DNA of 28,473 nucleotides, taken from contig DAOTWY010000016.1 of NCBI GenBank assembly GCA_034435635.1, positions 1-28,473 of the forward strand, written 5' to 3'. The translations under genes and the position numbers were made by a program. Below the pieces are notes generated by a model. That model saw only the letters and a program-made list of their open reading frames with translations. It did not search any database and was not told where the DNA came from. Origin of the DNA: DAOTWY01 sp003696565. Its GTDB lineage: Bacteria > Chloroflexota > Anaerolineae > Aggregatilineales > Phototrophicaceae. The first letter of the stretch is position 1, and each line of letters starts with the position of its first letter. This document shows positions 24,701-28,473 of the stretch, one piece after another.

Positions 24701-26833
24701 GAAGCCTTCGCTCAATCAGACACGGTGCTGCGCGTGCTATTCATTGTTGGGTTCATCGCAAGTATCATCATCTTAGCATACCCTGGCAACTTACCTGACC
24801 CAGCATGGCGTGCAACCGTAGTCATCGCAGTGAGTATTCCGCTTTCCATCATGATTGCGCTTACAGGGATGTATTGGATTTCCCCAGCGATGCACGACCT
24901 CATCAGCCCATTAGCAGAAAACAATGCCTTCTTTGAATTTGTTCTTCGGTTATTCCCTGAGCAATTGACGTTGAACATTATGACGCTTTCTGGGTTAACC
25001 GTTGCAGTTGGGCGCGTAGTGGATGATTCAATCGTCGTGCTGGAAAACATCTTCCGGCAATTGCAATCTACAGAGAACACCCGGGAAGCCAAGTTAGAAG
25101 CGATTCGTCAAGGAACTCGTGACGTATCAGCCGCTATCTTTACGGCAACCCTAATCGCAGTTGTGGTATTCCTCCCATTAGGTTTGACCGGTGGGTTAAT
25201 TGGTGCGTTCTTCTTGCCATTTGGCTTGGCGGTGACCTATGCCCTGATTGGTTCGTTTATTGTAGCGGTGACTGTGGTACCGGTACTGGCGTTTATGTTC
25301 TTAAGCATTGAGGACATGCCAGAAGAAGGTGATATCTGGGTTGCGGATTACTATCTCCCCGTGTTGCGGTGGGCACTTTCTAGCAAAATCAGCAAAGCGA
25401 TTGTACTAGGATTAGCAGTACTATCCTTCTTCTTTGCGATGTATCTTTTCTCACAACGCCCGTTTGCATTCTTGCCAAACTTCGGTGAGCCGCAAATTCA
25501 GGTCAATGTCACTATGCCACCTGGGACATCAATCATTACAACAGACACGCTTGTACGCGAGTTAGAAGCATACTTGACAAACCCTGATAATATTGACCCA
25601 GAAAAACTGAAGACAATCCAAGTGACTGTTGGAGGTGGGGGTGCAAATTTTGAAAGCCTGTTGACCGGTAACAGCGTTGATGAAAGCCGTGCCAATATCA
25701 TCATCGGGTTGGACGTATCACAAGAGGAATTGGCGATATTTGAAGAACAAATTGACCTAGAAGCCAAGCGCATCTTCAATACATGCCCTGAATCTGAATT
25801 AGAAGGACGGGAACAATTCGCTGTTGCAGAAGTTGATGGTAAGCCGGATATTGTATGTGCTGATGGCACACCGCGCACTAACAACGTTGAAACATCAGCA
25901 GCATCCGTTGCGGATGGCGGGTTTGGTGGGTTTGCGCTGGTTGTTTCTGGACCGGTTACAGCAGAAATGAATGATGCCATCATTGACACCCTCAATAGCA
26001 TTGACGGTATTAGTAAAGCGGAAAGCAATTTTGTCCCATTAGATGCAACGGCTGGTGATAGTGACACACCACCAACATATATTCGTGTTAATCAAGTGAC
26101 AGCATACTCCTACACCGCGGAACTGGATACAGAAAACACCATTGGCGTTACACAATTAGCATTACAAGAAATTCAAAAAATCCCAGAAGTTGAAGCACTA
26201 TTGTGTGAAGGTGAAAACCCGGACTTCAATACATGTATCAAAGTCAGTGAAGGCTTCCAGAGCGAAATCCAAACGCAAGGGTTCCAGAGCCTTGGATTTG
26301 CCATGATCTTAGCGATCGGGTTGGTCGTCATCATCTTGATGTTCACCATGCAATCTGTTGTATATTGGCTAGCGATTGTTCTCAGTATTCTGGTTGCGCC
26401 TGTTGGTGCAGCAATTGCACTAGCTTCTGCGGATCGTGTGTTAGGGATTTCTGCTTTAATCGGCTTGCTGATGTTGATTGGTTTGGTTATTGCGAACGCA
26501 GTGGTACTGATTGATCGTGTCCGTTCTAATCAGAATGAGCGCGGCATGGAGCTAAAAGACGCACTGATTGAAGCCGGTGGGCGGCGTTTACGTCCGATTT
26601 TGATGACATCCATGGCAACCATTATCGCACTGATTCCGCTAGCAGTGGGATTGTCTCAAGGAGCAATCATCGCGGCAGAACTCGGCACGGTGGTGATTGG
26701 TGGTTCTATCAGTAGTACATTATTGACTCTGATTGTCGTCCCAGTTATGTATAGTATTTTGTCTCCGGTGCATCGGGCACTTTCCCCGGGGCGTTATATG
26801 GGTAGCAATAAAAAGGATGAGGCAGAAGATTAA
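21770..26833 (+). CDS. RND-superfamily efflux permease with enlarged, repeat-rich loop
   Basis: A 1687-residue proton-driven RND (HAE1/AcrB-like) permease. TM1 is at about 18-38; TM2 starts only near 924 (GAVFAVIIILIFLSG), so the first extracytoplasmic loop is about 885 residues against roughly 300 in AcrB. The TM4 proton-relay pair Asp1085-Asp1086 is intact in VGRVVDDSIVVLENIF. The TM10 region reads GLVIANAVVLID, with Ala1575 where AcrB has Lys940. The second loop (about 1235-1510) is ordinary in size. The first loop repeats SPDVxxYLxxxDxxF units (near 141, 555, 662, 800) and LPxxW...TADDLL units (near 285, 481, 604, 743). No membrane-fusion or outer-membrane gene is nearby, which suits a monoderm host. 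The substrate is unknown. Confidence 0.88.
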   Translation: MKFIFDIITRLSLRFRYLTIAMVVLLMVLGVISWTRLNQELLPPIELPQTIILAQTSGLSSDQVLNIVTSRLEDEIIQIDEIINLESQTTGTFGALITAYNDFGLDQQALQADIQAAVDRVWLPLRRIETDTPSTLLADLTPDVIVYLASQDSNFLFQLSPDVWASLNDETVEQALAFLANQTDAQSTTTNALQRLVEKEVVPQLDTIPEVARIEVSGGETLPDQEDDERTEAPRVTSTDSLLLRLSPDVWSVVAPRINGLSELNQEAVDQLAAIRVDVPTVPPTLPESWVQDADGNMTHFNTADDLLEIQTLTTSAGGVLNEFYETGRIIGALGQTDDLTVETVQRMLEIDPTMAQYFEAEQLTAMASDVLEVVLNAEISIDPFTRDALAARQLAESITGEDSIRVPVDLPNEWRIQPPELITFSFSDIPLATFFVSSTGDVEAALQETIETESAVTEATGAEETETITSSDETGEDGPALPDAIAQIGSMLGTELDTADDLLNAIVIPAPVNALLGVDELTAAALLNLVVEPPEQLAAMGNAMGDPADLIAQISPDVIIYLAENDETFLPSLLPGVFELFNEDVQALDVVIAARENAVVDTSPTLPEAWNLLASQPQFQNMPLETAQDLLAFGNAAEVLNSINDNVGDFAGYEVRLFSSLTPEILRYFVEQEPDFYEALDRDVLTKFAPEVLEELQEDDAFIAVYDADAIQDLIAEAEAVVAANAIPSNGNNNNGIPEGPALNPEWLQIAGFYNMELDTADDLIMGEDSVYPDAGALINSLYQNPQGANFAPQLLGNLPEDAVAFILENEPTAFNSLTARALQDVPDNIMALLPEALQQRKEEGSDIFVPTAQLTRTNGNDSLFVTVYKTAEANTVTTFSAVEELMEKLDEADENIEIGIVFEQSSFVEQSVEGVAREGSLGAVFAVIIILIFLSGGTWNLRGRRLTGAIMGALFLGLLLLLVASNLDAAGNDWGEAFAQSDTVLRVLFIVGFIASIIILAYPGNLPDPAWRATVVIAVSIPLSIMIALTGMYWISPAMHDLISPLAENNAFFEFVLRLFPEQLTLNIMTLSGLTVAVGRVVDDSIVVLENIFRQLQSTENTREAKLEAIRQGTRDVSAAIFTATLIAVVVFLPLGLTGGLIGAFFLPFGLAVTYALIGSFIVAVTVVPVLAFMFLSIEDMPEEGDIWVADYYLPVLRWALSSKISKAIVLGLAVLSFFFAMYLFSQRPFAFLPNFGEPQIQVNVTMPPGTSIITTDTLVRELEAYLTNPDNIDPEKLKTIQVTVGGGGANFESLLTGNSVDESRANIIIGLDVSQEELAIFEEQIDLEAKRIFNTCPESELEGREQFAVAEVDGKPDIVCADGTPRTNNVETSAASVADGGFGGFALVVSGPVTAEMNDAIIDTLNSIDGISKAESNFVPLDATAGDSDTPPTYIRVNQVTAYSYTAELDTENTIGVTQLALQEIQKIPEVEALLCEGENPDFNTCIKVSEGFQSEIQTQGFQSLGFAMILAIGLVVIILMFTMQSVVYWLAIVLSILVAPVGAAIALASADRVLGISALIGLLMLIGLVIANAVVLIDRVRSNQNERGMELKDALIEAGGRRLRPILMTSMATIIALIPLAVGLSQGAIIAAELGTVVIGGSISSTLLTLIVVPVMYSILSPVHRALSPGRYMGSNKKDEAED

Positions 26834-26854
26834 AATCAGCCTTGCCATCTGAAG

Positions 26855-26890
26855 AAAAAAAGCGCGATCTTAACCAATCGCGCTTTTTTT
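26855..26890. terminator. Bidirectional intrinsic terminator
   Basis: GCGCGAT (26862-26868) and ATCGCGC (26877-26883) pair, with a seven-A run before and a seven-T run after. It serves the convergent RND permease and alpha-oxoamine synthase genes. Confidence 0.93.
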
Positions 26891-26900
26891 GATTTAGTAT

Positions 26901-28106
26901 TTAAGCATTATGGATATTTTTCTCTGGGATAAGATCAAGATTATGCCCAACAACTTCAAACGCTTTGAGGGCACGATCCAAATGATGACGCTCATGAGTT
27001 GCCATGTAACTTGTCCGTAATAAAGATTGATTGGGTGGTACAGCGGGAGAGCCAACAGGGTTAGTATATACGCCTTCATTGATAAGCGCGTGCCATGCGA
27101 GTAGCGTACGATAATCATCACCGAGAATCACAGGGATGATGGGCGTGTTGCTTCCACCAACATTATAGCCAAGAGCTTTTAAGCCCTCTCGCATATAATC
27201 AGCATTTTCCCACAGTTTCTTAACACGCTCCGGTTCGCTTTCAATAATATCTAACGCGCGATGAACAGCCATTACGTTAGGCGCTGGTAAAGCTGCTGAA
27301 AACATCAATGATCGGGCATGATGTTGGATATAGTGGATGATTTTCTCATCACCGGCGATAAACCCGCCGATTGAGGCGAAACTTTTACTAAAAGTCCCCA
27401 TAATCAAGTCAACTTCATCTGTTAGCCCAAAATGATACGCAGTGCCATGCGCATCACCTGTCACCCCAATACCATGCGCGTCATCAAGCATGACCCGTGC
27501 GCCATGTTTCTTAGCGATTTGCACAATTTCCGGCAGCGGTGCAATATCCCCGCCCATACTATACACACCATCCACAACGACGAGCTTACCAGCATCTTTG
27601 GGCAATTTACTTAGTACGCGATCTAGGTCATCCATATCATTATGGCGGAAACGTTTCATCTCTCCACGAGATAACATACAGCCATCGACCACACAAGCAT
27701 GTGCGTCTTTATCAATGATGACGTAATCGCCCTTGCCAACAATAGCCGAAATGGTACCAAGATTAGTTTGATAGCCAGTAGAAAAGACCAAAGCAGCTTG
27801 TTTACCAACAAACTTTGCCAAACGGCGATCAAGCTCTAGATGAATTTCCAATGTGCCGTTTAAAAAGCGTGAACCGGTCACGCTGGTGCCATAACGTTCG
27901 ATTGCCTCCATAGCGGCTTGGCGAACACGTGGATCTACCGTTAAGCCAAGATAGTTGTTCGACCCTAGCATCACAACATCGTGCCCTTCAAAGGTCGCCG
28001 TTGTGCCTTCAGAATCACTCAAGGCACGGAAGAAGGGATAGACACCTAATTCCATCGCCTCTTTTGCCCGCGTAAATGAATCAGCTTTATCAAATAAGTC
28101 AGCCAC
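26901..28106 (-). CDS. Alpha-oxoamine synthase (serine palmitoyltransferase/KBL/BioF family)
   Basis: A 401-residue PLP enzyme that condenses an amino acid with an acyl-CoA, with loss of CO2 in most members. Motifs: LGSNNYLGLTVDPRV (48-61), GTSVTGSRFLNGTLEIHLEL (73-92), FSTGYQTNLG, VVVDGVYSMGGD, DDAHGIG (208-214) and Schiff-base Lys241 in GTFSKSFASIGG. The NGTLEIHLEL and LGSNNYLGLT wording resembles bacterial serine palmitoyltransferases more than BioF, but glycine C-acetyltransferase (Kbl) and 8-amino-7-oxononanoate synthase cannot be excluded. No biotin or threonine-degradation gene is beside it. The start codon is GTG at 28106, ten bases after TAGGAG. Confidence 0.88.
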   Translation of the reverse strand: MADLFDKADSFTRAKEAMELGVYPFFRALSDSEGTTATFEGHDVVMLGSNNYLGLTVDPRVRQAAMEAIERYGTSVTGSRFLNGTLEIHLELDRRLAKFVGKQAALVFSTGYQTNLGTISAIVGKGDYVIIDKDAHACVVDGCMLSRGEMKRFRHNDMDDLDRVLSKLPKDAGKLVVVDGVYSMGGDIAPLPEIVQIAKKHGARVMLDDAHGIGVTGDAHGTAYHFGLTDEVDLIMGTFSKSFASIGGFIAGDEKIIHYIQHHARSLMFSAALPAPNVMAVHRALDIIESEPERVKKLWENADYMREGLKALGYNVGGSNTPIIPVILGDDYRTLLAWHALINEGVYTNPVGSPAVPPNQSLLRTSYMATHERHHLDRALKAFEVVGHNLDLIPEKNIHNA

Positions 28107-28137
28107 GAAAATTAACTCCTACCATCTTTACTATGTA

Positions 28138-28210
28138 AAGACGATCTCTATTCACTGAGTGTGAAAAGTGTAGCAACAAATTAAGCCCTTAACAAGTCAA
28201 GGATCGTCTT
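28138..28210. repeat. 9-bp inverted repeat between divergent genes
   Basis: AAGACGATC (28138-28146) and its exact reverse complement GATCGTCTT (28202-28210) flank 55 bases that contain the leftward promoter. The right copy touches the -35 of the rightward promoter. It could be a shared operator or part of a long stem. Confidence 0.5.
28167..28195 (-). promoter_or_regulatory. Candidate promoter of the alpha-oxoamine synthase
   Basis: On the reverse strand TTGTTA (28195-28190) and TACACT (28172-28167) are 17 bp apart, each matching consensus at 4 of 6. They predict a leader of about 55 bases. Confidence 0.4.
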
Positions 28211-28238
28211 GCATATTATAGAACAAGCACGTTACAAT
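28209..28238 (+). promoter_or_regulatory. Candidate promoter of the right-edge membrane protein
   Basis: TTGCAT (28209-28214) and TACAAT (28233-28238, 5 of 6) are separated by 18 bp, about 45 bases before the ATG at 28284. Confidence 0.5.
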
Positions 28239-28283
28239 ATCGTTGTGAAATTAATGACGGAGAATTGAGGAGCAAAACTTGGT

Positions 28284-28473
28284 ATGTCTTCTTTAACACT
28301 GCGACGTTTAATTGTGTGGGGTGTATCAGCAGTATTGGGTATTTTGTTATCTATTCTTATTTTGACATTTTTCCTGCCAGCCGTGAACCCTAGCCCAACA
28401 GCCGGACCTGTCAGTGTACAAGATTACGGTATTCAATATTTCTTCTGGACAGCCTTCCCACTCACTTTAGTAT
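28284..28473 (+). CDS. Membrane protein N-terminus (partial, runs off window)
   Basis: Open from the ATG at 28284 to the window end (63 codons). It encodes MSSLTLRRLIVWGVSAVLG, then a hydrophobic segment ending LTFFLPAVNP, then a polar stretch with PTAGPVSVQDYGIQYFFW and the beginning of what may be a second hydrophobic stretch. One N-terminal transmembrane helix is clear, with RR before it. GAGGAG lies about 11 bases upstream of the ATG. I do not recognise the family from this fragment. Confidence 0.65.
   Translation, partial: MSSLTLRRLIVWGVSAVLGILLSILILTFFLPAVNPSPTAGPVSVQDYGIQYFFWTAFPLTLV

Noticed and set aside
25498..26067. 189-residue reverse-strand ORF inside the RND gene
   Set aside because: Low-complexity Ser/Ala-rich translation opposite a well-supported coding frame; no ribosome site or motif.
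1..28473. CRISPR arrays, insertion sequences, prophage or integrase genes
   Set aside because: No regularly spaced repeats, transposase or integrase motifs were seen; gene content is housekeeping and envelope-related.

Overview
The window looks like a chromosomal segment of a bacterium, most probably a Chloroflexota (Anaerolineae-like) member. The grounds are a moderate-GC genome, a complete LysW-carrier lysine operon, a BTAD/SARP-type regulator, many secreted SH3-like and YkuD proteins, and a large RND-type permease with no adaptor or outer-membrane channel gene beside it. Phylum assignment is inference from gene content and protein style, not from a database search.

Layout. Positions 1-1800 hold the start of a leftward membrane-protein gene, a BTAD-domain regulator with a degenerate NTPase module, a bidirectional terminator and a leftward tRNA-Arg(UCU). 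Positions 1800-3785 encode GyrB. Positions 3826-4261 form a regulatory leader. Positions 4262-13148 carry ten tightly packed genes (lysW, X, Y, Z, J, K, homocitrate synthase, homoaconitase large and small subunits, homoisocitrate dehydrogenase), followed by a TPR protein (to 15222). These genes cover 2-oxoglutarate to lysine by the alpha-aminoadipate route, lacking only the 2-oxoadipate aminotransferase (LysN-type). Four-base start/stop overlaps at many junctions suggest one translationally coupled transcript.

The most striking element is the leader at 3942-4221. It holds two consecutive short ORFs, both starting MFN and both with four AAA Lys codons between residues 8 and 13. Each is followed by an intrinsic terminator and by a perfect competing antiterminator arm (9 bp and 11 bp) placed at the leader stop codon. 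This is a textbook ribosome-mediated attenuator, present twice in series.

Positions 15209-19285 run leftward: an IMPACT/YigZ-family protein, a P-loop ATPase with a C-terminal winged-helix-like region, a YhhQ-type queuosine-precursor transporter preceded by a convincing preQ1-I riboswitch that overlaps its Shine-Dalgarno, and a secreted multi-SH3-like protein. Positions 19499-21562 hold two tandem paralogous secreted L,D-transpeptidases. Positions 21770-26833 encode a 1687-residue RND permease whose first extracytoplasmic loop is greatly enlarged and contains internal repeats. Positions 26901-28106 (leftward) encode an alpha-oxoamine synthase, and a divergent membrane-protein gene runs off the right edge.
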